Below, in pieces: positions 17,955 through 25,771 of a stretch of DNA of 64,000 nucleotides. The stretch is taken from positions 51,703-115,702 of the forward strand of contig CAJTIR010000011.1 of NCBI GenBank assembly GCA_910576385.1, read 5' to 3'. Numbering within the stretch: the first letter of the stretch is position 1; every line of letters begins with the position of its first letter. This DNA is from Lachnospiraceae bacterium (lineage in GTDB: Bacteria > Bacillota > Clostridia > Lachnospirales > Lachnospiraceae). The notes under the pieces were generated by a model. That model made no database searches. It was not told the origin of the DNA and was given only the letters and a program-made list of their open reading frames with translations. The translations under genes were made by a program, and so were the position numbers.

Positions 17955-18811
17955 GAAATATCCTCCTCCATTCCCAAATAACGTTTTAAATCTTCCATCT
18001 GTTTTTTAGCCTGCTGATAACCTTCCTCATAGAGCTTAGTCAATTTATCTGGGTCTGCTTCTGTACGCCCCACACCGTGCAGTGTTTCTGGAGCTATCAC
18101 AAAAACCTCTCCTGATTTTTCCTTCTCCATCAGCTCCTCCATACAGGCATTGTATTTTTCTGGACGCGTCCTTAAATCTTCCACAATATTTGGATATTTC
18201 TTATATAATTTCATAGAAATGTTCCCAGCATGTCCTGGCTTCTTGATATATCCTCGCTCTCTGGTGAGAATCACAATATTTTTATCACATCCTTCCTTAA
18301 TTGCCTGCTGATAGGGAATGGAATCGGACAATCCCCCATCCAAATAATAACGCTTACCCACCTTTACCGGCTGAAATAAAACTGGCAGCGCGCAGCTGGC
18401 CACCAAAACCTCAAATTTTTCACTGCGTCTTGGAACCTCCAAGTATTCCGCTTTCCCAGTATGGAGATTTGTCACACATGCCACCACCTTGCCTGGAAAA
18501 GCCTCGAACGTATCAAAATCAAAGGCTTCCAGCTTATTTGGCACCTCTCCAAACACAAAGGGGATATTATAAAAGTTTCTGCTCTTAAGCAAATATTTCA
18601 CTCCCATATAACGCTTGTCCCCCATATATTTCTGGGCGATAATCAGATTTCTGCCCTTCTGTTTTGATAAATAAGACACTCCATAGGCGATTCCCGCCGA
18701 CACACCGATAAAGTAATCTGGCATAATATTTTCTTCCAGCAAAGCATCTGTCACCCCACAGCTAAATACAGTACGGCTTGCCCCGCCTTCCATCGTAATT
18801 CCAAGTTTCAT
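17951..18811 (-). CDS. patatin-like phospholipase/lipid hydrolase
   Basis: 286 residues. An oxyanion-hole motif is present (EGGASRTVFSCGVTDAL), with the nucleophile elbow GVSAG (Ser in GxSxG) and the catalytic Asp in YYLDGGLSDSIP. These form the Ser-Asp dyad of patatins, which cleave acyl chains from lipids. This sub-branch (about 280 residues, YjjU-like) is widespread in Firmicutes; its substrate is not known. It is the first gene of the sbcD-sbcC operon. Confidence 0.88.
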   Translation of the reverse strand: MKLGITMEGGASRTVFSCGVTDALLEENIMPDYFIGVSAGIAYGVSYLSKQKGRNLIIAQKYMGDKRYMGVKYLLKSRNFYNIPFVFGEVPNKLEAFDFDTFEAFPGKVVACVTNLHTGKAEYLEVPRRSEKFEVLVASCALPVLFQPVKVGKRYYLDGGLSDSIPYQQAIKEGCDKNIVILTRERGYIKKPGHAGNISMKLYKKYPNIVEDLRTRPEKYNACMEELMEKEKSGEVFVIAPETLHGVGRTEADPDKLTKLYEEGYQQAKKQMEDLKRYLGMEEDIS

Positions 18812-19060
18812 GTTACATTCATCCCTTTCTCAATCATTCTATTTATTTTACCAAACTTAAGCGTGATTTCTCAATACCTTTCACACCTTCATAAAATCTT
18901 CTATTCTGTCTGTCATTGCTATTTTCTCATAATATTTAATCTTCTAAGTCAAAAAATTTCTCGGCTTATGCGCGAAAAAAATGCACTTCTTTTATCTTAT
19001 CACATCCTCAGTTAAAATCAAAGCATTGATATTGCCCAATACAATTGTGATTCAGAATAG
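18812..19060. other. AT-rich spacer, no gene seen
   Basis: Spacer between the patatin operon and the CotH gene, both on the minus strand. I see no open frame with a ribosome binding site. The promoter of the patatin operon should lie here but no clear -35/-10 pair could be chosen. Confidence 0.5.
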
Positions 19061-19093
19061 AAAAGAGCACATCCTCAAATGCTGTGCCCTTTC
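19061..19093 (-). terminator. intrinsic terminator downstream of the CotH-like gene
   Basis: On the minus strand a 9-bp stem (AAAGGGCAC with GTGCTCTTT, one G-U pair) with a 13-nt loop ends in a T-rich run. It lies about 45 bp after the stop codon of the surface protein gene. The wobble only works on the minus strand, which fixes the direction. Confidence 0.6.
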
Positions 19094-19136
19094 CCTAATT
19101 CGATATGTAATTGATCTATCTATTCAGATTATCAAT

Positions 19137-22100
19137 CTACTTCTTTATGCGTATGGTCTTGGTTACTTTCTTTTTGCCACAAGTGATGGTCAGTTTAGCA
19201 CTGCCAGTCTTCTTTTTGGCCGTCAATTTCACTTTACTGCCACTCGTCTTATTTAATTTCAACAGTTTCTTGCCCTTGGCATCCAGCTTCCAGCTGATCT
19301 TACCCTTTAATCCATAAGTCTTTGCTGTCAGTGTGATAGATTTTTTCGGCTTTACCTTAAATTTGCCGCTCACCTTAATCACAGGTTTTTGTACTGTAAT
19401 TTTACATACGGCCTTCACACCGCTTCCGTCTGTCGCCTGAACGGTAATTTTTGCCGTTCCTGGCGCTTTGGCAGTTATTTTTCCGGTCTTTGATACGGTA
19501 GCCACAGACTTTTTATCACTGGAATATTTGACCTCCTTTGAAGCCCCAGAAGGCGTCACTGTTGCTTTTAACTTTAAGGTCTGATACGCATACATTTTCT
19601 TTGACTTTACGGATAATTTAATCTTTTGTGCCTTGATGGGCTTCTTGTTTATCGTGCCTATATATGTACCTTGAAGCTTTCCTGTCTCCACAGAACTTGT
19701 CACCTGCACAGTAAGCTTCTTTCCAATTTCCTTCGTGGTAAGCACATAGGAAGCTTTGGTGGCTCCTACAATTGCAGCTTGATCGGCATACCACTGATAT
19801 TTGAGTGTCCCAGTATTATTTGTGTCAGCCACACGGACTGTCAACTTGTCATCAGGATAAGATACCTTTCCAGTTCTGCTGGATTTCACGGTCACAGTTC
19901 CTGTCAATTCCGCTGGTTCTTCTCCTCCTGGTGCCTTCATTTGCACTGTTCCACTATAGTTTCCTTGCAGGGTTCCTGTTTCCACCGTGCTTGTAATCTC
20001 AACCGTCAGTTCCTTGCCAATTTCTTTTTCTGTGAGCTGATAGGAATCCTTCACGGCTCCTGTAATCGCTGTCTTGTCGGCATACCACTGATAGCGCAGC
20101 GTTCCGCTGTTATTACTGTTAGTTACTGTGGCTGTCAAATTATCTCCTGGATAGGAAATATCTCCTGTTCTGCTGGATTTCACGGTCACAGTTCCTGTCA
20201 ATTCCGCTGGTTCCACTGGTCCTGGATTTTCGACTTCGGCTGTAAAGGTTGTAAAATTCATCATATCATTGATATAGGACTGTGAACCGTTGACTGCCAA
20301 TACCTCAACGGTATTTAGTGCTCCTGCCACCGTCTCCAGCAACGCACTGTCAACTACAATACTTGCCTTTCCATCTACAACCGCAACATAGGCACTGTTA
20401 TTGACCAAAACTTTCTTACCATTTACCCAAAATACCACAGAAGATACACTGCTGTCCTTTACTTCTGCTGTCGCTGTCACAGTACCACTCTCATCTTTGT
20501 CAGCAGAAACTGAAATCTGATTGGAAACCGTATTTCCCATAGAGGAATACAATGCCTGCACACTATTAAACTGCTGATCCATCCACTGTACACGTTTCTC
20601 GATAAATGTCTTCATTGAAGCAATTGCTTCATTATAATTTTGGCTCTGTGTATTGGTCTCAACTCCATTTACAAATGCTTTTCCTTTGTATAATCCATAG
20701 GTATCAGACCATTTCTGATCGTTTACTTCAGAAGCCTTCTGATATTTGCTTTCCAGTGTATCAATTGTTCCGCCGTCCTTAATCATATCCTCAATCACAG
20801 TTGAACGATATTTTTTGTAAAACTCATATGCCTTGGTCACAAAATATGGATCCTTAATCAGATAACGGTTCCACTGCTGTTTCTGATATGCCGCTTCTGC
20901 AAATCCGCCTGCATTAGTGTCCATTCCTGTGAGTGTGGTATGCCATTGGTCATAGACAAAAGGCCCTGTCATGCTGTACATATTGATATTTCCCCAAGCC
21001 CAGTCATAATCCCAGGCAGGACCCATCTTTGCCTTACCCTCCAAATCTTTGTATAGGTACGAACTATTTTTCATAGAATCCCAGTTATTGGTATATTCAC
21101 AGAGAAGCCAATAGCGCAGCAAAGAATCCATATCAAACAAATCTGTATAATGAACCGTCTGGCCATTGTATTCTGTGGTAAAATCAGCGCTGCCAATGGC
21201 TGCTTCATAGGCATTCAAATAATTTCTCGCATAATCAACCATCTCACTGTTTGTCTTGGCATATTCTGGCGCACGGAAAAACATCGGCATGCCATTGTTC
21301 GTCTGGAAGGTCGAAATATATTTGTACTGATCGTTAAGGCTGCGAAAATCCATATCCAGCAAAAATCCACCCGTAAATTCTGGAATGACCTCTGTATAAT
21401 AATCTGCTACTCTGTATGTATTACCCTGGAATTGGAAACTGCCTGACATCCAGCTAAAGTTCTCCTCCAGAGCGGTTTCCAGGGCAGCCCGATCCAATGT
21501 CGTTTCTTTCTTGCAGACTGCCTTTGCTATATCGTCGGCAATTCCTTCCCATTCTGTGATATTTACACGTGCCTTTCCTACCCGCACATGCTCGCTCAGT
21601 TCATAGACGCCCTGATACTGTCCGTTTAAAATCAACACTACACTGGTAACTCCCATCGCTGGTTCCATCCCAATATCCCTGGAAAAATTATTTACCAGCT
21701 CATTGCGCATATTCGTGTGATCAATAATATTTGCCAGAAGTACCCAATGCTTATTAGTTCCAGTCCCAAGTCCTAATAAATTTGCTTTCTCAGAAAGCTT
21801 TAATTTATAAGGCTTTTTCAAGTTATTTTGTACTGCATAACTCCAAGTAGAATTGCCTCTGCCCTTGATGGCCGTCTCTCCCTCATACCAAGTGGCAGGA
21901 TCCTGAAATTCCTGATTTCCCTGTACTTTAATCACTGCATCTTGTGCTATTGTATTGCTGTTAATCTCTCTGCCATCGTTTGTGTCCACATAGACCACTG
22001 GCAGTTCACTGCAATAAGTAGATAAATTCCAATGTATACTGTTATCTGCTGTTGACACTGTAACAGAAATAAATTTCTCCAGATCTGCCTCGGTAGGTGT

Positions 22101-23555
22101 ATAGGTGGCAGAAGTATTGGAAATATTGTTCCCCCCTACATTCCACTGATACTTAAGCTGCAACCCCTCTGTATTGGAGACAGAAACTGTGAGCGGTGTT
22201 CCCACCTGTGCATATCCTTGATCAAATGTGATTGCCTGCTGATGTTCCGTCAGCACCACAATTCTAAAACTGCGGCTATAACCATTTCCAGTCTCTGCCG
22301 TCAATGTCACCGCTGTATTCGTGCCAATATCAGCCGGATGCGCAATCGCTTTTCCTGCTTCAATACTCAATACTGCCGGCTCACTGCTCGTCCAAGTTAT
22401 CGCCTGTTCCCCTACTGTCTGAGGCAGACCAATTTCTGTCTTTACACCAGAAGCAGTCTCACCCTCTGCAAACGTAAGTGTTAGACCGGAAAGATAGATC
22501 AGGCCAGCCGCACTGGATTGATAACAAAAAGCTGGTACTGGATAACAGCCGCTCTCTGCTCTCCAGTTGGTACTTGAAAGATTGCCTGGCAAACTGCCGC
22601 TTGTCATATCAGCGTCAGAAACTGCTGTAACCCCTCCCAGGGAAAGCTGGCCAGAAGATGCCAAAAAATAACTGTCTGTCAGGGTAGAAAGATATTCTCC
22701 TCGATTGCTCTCTGCCGCCGTAATTCCATATGCATCATAACCGTCATACTGAACCATTCCAGTATTGACACACTGAGCGATCGACTTACAGGCAGACTTG
22801 GCAACTCTTCCGATAATTCCGCCTGCATAAATCAAATCACTTCTGCTGCCGCTTGCAAGCAGCGTCGCCCCATTATAACAATCTGTCACAGAAATATTGC
22901 CATTGCCCATAACGTCCTGCGTACGGCATTCACCGATCACACCGCCTGCCCCTACGGTATCACAGGCCGAAGAACGGTTAATATTGAGATTGCCATTTAT
23001 AACCGCAATCCCAGAGACATTGGCATAACCGTTGACTTCCCCTGCAAGCGTTCCAATTGCTGCTAGTCCATCTGAAAAATCTGTGTAAATATTTACATCG
23101 GTAAAAATTATATTCCGAACCTCAGCATAATCAGAGGCATTATTGGAACCAATCACACTAAATAGTCCTACCTGCCCATATTTGCCTTCCTGATCGATGG
23201 AACCATCCAGATGAATGGTCAATCCTGAAATCACATGTCCCTGACCGTCAAAAGTTCCTGAAAACACATTTACTTCTGCTGGATCACAAGTTCCTTTGTT
23301 CCCCAGATAACCACCCATCGGTGTCCAGTCGCTGCCAGACAAATCAATATCAGCATCCAGTTTATAATCCCCAGTCATTGGATAATTACTGTCTACTCCA
23401 ATTTTCGCCAAATCTTCTGCTGTCTGAATAGAAATGGCATTCTCTCCCGCCGCCTGAACTAAAACGGTGCTCTCTAAATTAGAAAATAAGAGCGCTACCG
23501 CAAGTACCCAGGCAAAAAACCTCCCCCACAACTTTTCTGTGGAATGATGCTTCAT
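19137..23555 (-). CDS. large secreted CotH-kinase surface protein with Ig-like repeats
   Basis: 1472 residues. Signal peptide (residues 1-36) ending LVQAAG. Then a GLUG/filamentous-type beta-helix region (FSGTFDGQGHVISGLTIHLDG). Next comes the CotH-like kinase domain, about 520-870, with IKGRGNSTW, KKPYKLKL, NEL...FSRDIG, GVYELSEHVRVG and GPAWDYDWAWGN. Two near-identical repeats of about 100 residues follow, each starting AELTGTVTVKSSRTG. A Big2-type domain (ATVTPSGASKEVKYSSDKKS) and a Lys-rich beta-sandwich end the protein. CotH proteins phosphorylate other surface proteins; secreted CotH/Big2 proteins in gut Firmicutes are little studied. No LPXTG motif is seen, so the basic tail may bind the wall or a polymer. 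Start: GGAGG five bases before the ATG. Confidence 0.85.
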   Translation of the reverse strand: MKHHSTEKLWGRFFAWVLAVALLFSNLESTVLVQAAGENAISIQTAEDLAKIGVDSNYPMTGDYKLDADIDLSGSDWTPMGGYLGNKGTCDPAEVNVFSGTFDGQGHVISGLTIHLDGSIDQEGKYGQVGLFSVIGSNNASDYAEVRNIIFTDVNIYTDFSDGLAAIGTLAGEVNGYANVSGIAVINGNLNINRSSACDTVGAGGVIGECRTQDVMGNGNISVTDCYNGATLLASGSRSDLIYAGGIIGRVAKSACKSIAQCVNTGMVQYDGYDAYGITAAESNRGEYLSTLTDSYFLASSGQLSLGGVTAVSDADMTSGSLPGNLSSTNWRAESGCYPVPAFCYQSSAAGLIYLSGLTLTFAEGETASGVKTEIGLPQTVGEQAITWTSSEPAVLSIEAGKAIAHPADIGTNTAVTLTAETGNGYSRSFRIVVLTEHQQAITFDQGYAQVGTPLTVSVSNTEGLQLKYQWNVGGNNISNTSATYTPTEADLEKFISVTVSTADNSIHWNLSTYCSELPVVYVDTNDGREINSNTIAQDAVIKVQGNQEFQDPATWYEGETAIKGRGNSTWSYAVQNNLKKPYKLKLSEKANLLGLGTGTNKHWVLLANIIDHTNMRNELVNNFSRDIGMEPAMGVTSVVLILNGQYQGVYELSEHVRVGKARVNITEWEGIADDIAKAVCKKETTLDRAALETALEENFSWMSGSFQFQGNTYRVADYYTEVIPEFTGGFLLDMDFRSLNDQYKYISTFQTNNGMPMFFRAPEYAKTNSEMVDYARNYLNAYEAAIGSADFTTEYNGQTVHYTDLFDMDSLLRYWLLCEYTNNWDSMKNSSYLYKDLEGKAKMGPAWDYDWAWGNINMYSMTGPFVYDQWHTTLTGMDTNAGGFAEAAYQKQQWNRYLIKDPYFVTKAYEFYKKYRSTVIEDMIKDGGTIDTLESKYQKASEVNDQKWSDTYGLYKGKAFVNGVETNTQSQNYNEAIASMKTFIEKRVQWMDQQFNSVQALYSSMGNTVSNQISVSADKDESGTVTATAEVKDSSVSSVVFWVNGKKVLVNNSAYVAVVDGKASIVVDSALLETVAGALNTVEVLAVNGSQSYINDMMNFTTFTAEVENPGPVEPAELTGTVTVKSSRTGDISYPGDNLTATVTNSNNSGTLRYQWYADKTAITGAVKDSYQLTEKEIGKELTVEITSTVETGTLQGNYSGTVQMKAPGGEEPAELTGTVTVKSSRTGKVSYPDDKLTVRVADTNNTGTLKYQWYADQAAIVGATKASYVLTTKEIGKKLTVQVTSSVETGKLQGTYIGTINKKPIKAQKIKLSVKSKKMYAYQTLKLKATVTPSGASKEVKYSSDKKSVATVSKTGKITAKAPGTAKITVQATDGSGVKAVCKITVQKPVIKVSGKFKVKPKKSITLTAKTYGLKGKISWKLDAKGKKLLKLNKTSGSKVKLTAKKKTGSAKLTITCGKKKVTKTIRIKK

Positions 23556-23653
23556 AATAACCTCCTTTTTGGCTTTATTAATGTGTTGCTGTCATTGTAA
23601 CATGAAACTGACATACGATAAACAAATTAAGGAAACTCAAATGAAAACTTTAA

Positions 23654-23838
23654 GTTTCCCCATTTTTTATAACAGCCGATCTTATAGTGCCAAAAGGTCT
23701 TGCTGCCTTTGGCAGCATAGACATCTTGCACAAAAAGCGTCTGAAAATCTAACTTTTCATAGCGCTTTTATGTGCAAAGTGTTTCCATCACTTTGTGCTG
23801 GAAACCTTTTGGCACTTTAAATTGCAAAATGGGGAAAC
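23654..23838. repeat. cloverleaf-like palindromic repeat, copy A
   Basis: Nested perfect inverted repeats: outer arms 23654-23666 and 23826-23838 (GTTTCCCCATTTT), second arms 23686-23698 and 23804-23816 (AGTGCCAAAAGGT). Inside are hairpins 23701-23717 (TGCTGCC/GGCAGCA), a 14-bp stem with one bulge (TTGCACAAAAAGCG with its complement) and AAAGTG/CACTTT. The core closely resembles a second copy near 50.0-50.1 kb (shared CAAAAGGTCTTGC and TGCACAAAAA). No coding capacity. It lies directly upstream of the toxin promoter. Probably a non-autonomous mobile repeat or structured RNA; not matched to a named family. Confidence 0.7.
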
Positions 23839-23856
23839 TCAAAAAATGAAAACAAA

Positions 23857-23885
23857 TTGTCGAATGACAAAGGATATGTTATAAT
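23857..23885 (+). promoter_or_regulatory. promoter of the small toxin mRNA
   Basis: TTGTCG, 17-bp spacer, TATAAT. Transcription would start near 23892, leaving a 65-nt leader that carries a CCTCCCT/AGGGAGG hairpin able to cover the ribosome binding site of the toxin ORF. Confidence 0.75.
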
Positions 23886-23956
23886 CGATCTACAGAGTGA
23901 CCGCGTTACAAGGTGGTAAGCCTCCCTAACTTCACAAAAGAAGGGAGGTGGCGCAT

Positions 23957-24052
23957 ATGAATACATACCAAATTTTAAGCCTGTTATTTTTGGGCGGTAA
24001 TTTTCTTATTGCGTTGCTTTCCTATATTGATAGGAACAATAAGCGAAAATAA
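23957..24052 (+). CDS. small hydrophobic type I toxin, holin-like
   Basis: 31 residues beginning MNTYQILSLLFLGGNF: one hydrophobic helix followed by a basic tail ending YIDRNNKRK. This is the pattern of the putative holin-like toxin family and of TxpA/BsrG-type membrane toxins in Firmicutes. The ORF has its own strong promoter and a GGGAGGTG ribosome binding site. That site can pair with CCTCCCT at 23921-23927, so translation is probably held off. A convergent antisense RNA overlaps its 3' region. The ORF is small, but helix, charge pattern, promoter and antisense gene together make it credible. Overexpression would be expected to damage the membrane. Confidence 0.75.
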   Translation: MNTYQILSLLFLGGNFLIALLSYIDRNNKRK

Positions 24053-24156
24053 ATAAGCCTACCTTGTCAACTTGGCTGGTTACAGGTAGGCTTTAGCCAT
24101 ATCTGGGAGGCTGACCACGCTTGTACCCATAGGGCATAATATGGGCGGTCACTCCT
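24045..24156 (-). ncRNA. putative antisense antitoxin RNA
   Basis: A minus-strand promoter at 24164-24192 would start an RNA near 24156. It would end after the AAGCCTACCT/AGGTAGGCTT hairpin at 24055-24093, which is followed by a T-rich run on that strand. The RNA is about 110 nt, has no ORF and is complementary to the 3' untranslated part of the toxin mRNA. This is the layout of type I antitoxins such as RatA. Inferred from promoter and terminator signals only. Confidence 0.6.
24055..24093 (-). terminator. terminator of the antisense RNA
   Basis: Perfect 10-bp arms 24055-24064 and 24084-24093 with a 19-nt loop. On the minus strand the stem is followed by ATTTATTTTCG. On the plus strand there is no T-run, so the toxin message probably reads on to about 24160. 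Confidence 0.7.
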
Positions 24157-24163
24157 TTTCTCT

Positions 24164-24192
24164 AATATAACACTTCTAAGCCTGAAAATCAA
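24164..24192 (-). promoter_or_regulatory. promoter of the antisense RNA
   Basis: On the minus strand TTGATT, 17-bp spacer, TATATT. It faces the toxin promoter. The complement of GAGTGACCGC, which stands at the toxin RNA 5' end, follows directly downstream at 24145-24154. Confidence 0.7.
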
Positions 24193-24340
24193 CAATGTCT
24201 TTTTTGAGTTCTTCCATTTCTGTTTGATTCATCATTGTAATGATAAAACCTCCATTTTTTACACAAATTTTACTTGTACTGTGAAATACATTTTACATTC
24301 ACATACTATACTATCAAATAGGAAAACAGGAGGATTTACA

Positions 24341-24583
24341 ATGAAACTCTATAAAATTTCACAGATACTTAGCAAATTGCATTTATTTTCCACTAATACC
24401 ATCTACCTTGCTCTGAGGACCCTTTTTGTATTTTTGCTGTCCTTAAGCGGTGCATTGCTGATTTTATATCTATTTCCAATGCTAACCGATTCGCCGCATA
24501 CTTTTTTATTGATTTTTTCTGGCTATGGCGCTATGATCTTTGGTTTCTGGGGCGGTTTTTTATTTTTATTGAGAAAAGAATAA
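24341..24583 (+). CDS. small two-helix membrane protein of unknown function
   Basis: 80 residues from ATG 24341, with AGGAGG just before it; the longer upstream frame has no ribosome binding site. Two hydrophobic helices (about residues 25-47 and 53-75) with basic ends; the protein ends LFLLRKE. I do not recognise a family. A small CAAAAAT/ATTTTTG hairpin follows the stop and could end transcription. Not obviously connected to the toxin locus upstream. Confidence 0.6.
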   Translation: MKLYKISQILSKLHLFSTNTIYLALRTLFVFLLSLSGALLILYLFPMLTDSPHTFLLIFSGYGAMIFGFWGGFLFLLRKE

Positions 24584-24630
24584 GGATGTCAAAAATATCC
24601 AATTTTTGATACGATAGTCACAAAAAATGA

Positions 24631-24658
24631 TTGTATTTTTCTTCCAAAAAGGTATAAT
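24631..24658 (+). promoter_or_regulatory. promoter of the 87-residue ORF
   Basis: TTGTAT, 16-bp spacer, TATAAT, about 50 bp before the start codon at 24710. Confidence 0.55.
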
Positions 24659-24709
24659 CTAGATAAGGTAGTTAAACTTCATTGCTTGACAGAATAAGGG
24701 GGCATTTTC

Positions 24710-24973
24710 ATGAATCAATCTGAAGAACTTCGTATGACCTACTCCGGTATTATCACAAAAAAAGGCCAAAAAATTGTCCATGTATTTTTTGAACGTGGAA
24801 AAGATTATGCAGAAGGAAGTCTACCCTCCGGTAAAATTGAAAAATCTTCTGGATTCTCGCCAGCAGAGCTAAAATTATTGAGCCATTACCTGCTGCAGAA
24901 TGCAGAAGACATTATAGAACATGCAAGACATGTTGATCCACTAAGAGGCTTTATGGGAAAAACAGAAACCTAA
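24710..24973 (+). CDS. small soluble protein of unknown function
   Basis: 87 residues with its own promoter and an AAGGGGG ribosome binding site eight bases before the ATG. The sequence is hydrophilic: a beta-like N-terminal part (YSGIITKKGQKIVHVFFERG) is followed by a helical part (SPAELKLLSHYLLQNAEDIIEHARH). No family recognised. It converges with the DUF1275 gene. Confidence 0.6.
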   Translation: MNQSEELRMTYSGIITKKGQKIVHVFFERGKDYAEGSLPSGKIEKSSGFSPAELKLLSHYLLQNAEDIIEHARHVDPLRGFMGKTET

Positions 24974-25003
24974 AACCAGCAATTTTTCACTATGTTCTCC
25001 CTC

Positions 25004-25666
25004 TCAATGGCTGCAACGTACATTCGTGTGATTTTCCTTATTGTTCAATCCCAGTGCCACAGCACAGGGAATCAAACCCAGCCAAGCGCTTTTTAGTCCC
25101 ATTGCCTGGCTTGTGGGATAAGAAAGGGCTGCGCCCAAATGAAAACAAAACAACACTTTCCCATAAAATTTTCCTTTGCGCAGCGCCTCCCTGTCGTGGC
25201 TGCAAAAATATTCCACAAAGGATGATGTGCATTGTCTGAGATTATTCGTTGAAAATATTGAAGAACATGTAAAACCATCCGCACCTGGAAAAGAGCACAA
25301 CTGCACGGAACTTGCCAGGAATAATGGATATAAGGCCACAAAATGATCGGTCTTTCCCGGCAGAAATCCCACAGTCAGCAAAGCCGCCATATCCAGCAGA
25401 ATGCTAAACCTTTTTAGCTTAATCGATTCTATTTTTTTGGGCAGTAAAACGGCAATGGCGATTCCAAGCATATAGATCACCATCCCCAAAAGCCGCACCA
25501 GCCAGTCAATAGTATGCATTCCTCCAACATACAATGCTAAGGCAATCATGTTTCCAGTCTGTGCAGAACCAAGAAGATCATGATGATTTACAATCGCATA
25601 TCCGCCAATAAATCCGCCAATCAACGCCATATTCAGATGGGACCATCGTTCCAATCGATTTTGCAT
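25004..25666 (-). CDS. DUF1275 (YoaK-type) membrane protein
   Basis: 220 residues with about six hydrophobic segments. Family marks are GGFIGGYAIVNHHDLLGSAQTGNMIALAL near the N-terminus (GxxQTGN) and FSTNNLRQCTSSFVEYF in the second half. The function of the family is unknown; it is annotated as a possible transporter. Start ATG 25666 with AAGGAGG. It lies downstream of the MFS gene on the same strand, separated by palindromic repeats. Confidence 0.85.
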   Translation of the reverse strand: MQNRLERWSHLNMALIGGFIGGYAIVNHHDLLGSAQTGNMIALALYVGGMHTIDWLVRLLGMVIYMLGIAIAVLLPKKIESIKLKRFSILLDMAALLTVGFLPGKTDHFVALYPLFLASSVQLCSFPGADGFTCSSIFSTNNLRQCTSSFVEYFCSHDREALRKGKFYGKVLFCFHLGAALSYPTSQAMGLKSAWLGLIPCAVALGLNNKENHTNVRCSH

Positions 25667-25687
25667 TACATTTCACCTCCTTGTAAA

Positions 25688-25760
25688 TCACATACCACGC
25701 AGCAAAGTGACGGGGTATTAATCTTGCTATGCAGCAAAGCTGCGGGGTACATGGTTCGCG
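25688..25760. repeat. palindromic spacer elements
   Basis: An imperfect hairpin starts ATACCACGCAGC and ends GACGGGGTAT. It is followed by GCAGCAAAGCTGC and a GGGGTAC tail. The first resembles the AAATACC...GGTATTT palindrome at 54949-54978, and both sit just 3' of minus-strand transporter genes. Likely terminator-type repeats. Confidence 0.5.
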
Positions 25761-25771
25761 GAATTTATCTA

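Noticed and set aside
19626..20285. 219-codon plus-strand frame rich in Cys and Ser opposite the surface protein
   Set aside because: Antisense shadow of the two duplicated domains; its internal repeats simply mirror those of the real gene.
23654..23838. CRISPR array or tRNA reading of the structured repeat
   Set aside because: There is no regular repeat-spacer pattern, no CCA end or anticodon-type arm; stems are nested inverted repeats.
23895..24154. Fst/par-type toxin locus with direct repeats
   Set aside because: The shared sequences at the two RNA ends are inverted in the DNA, so the RNAs carry the same rather than complementary repeats; the TxpA/hok-like reading with end-to-end pairing fits better.
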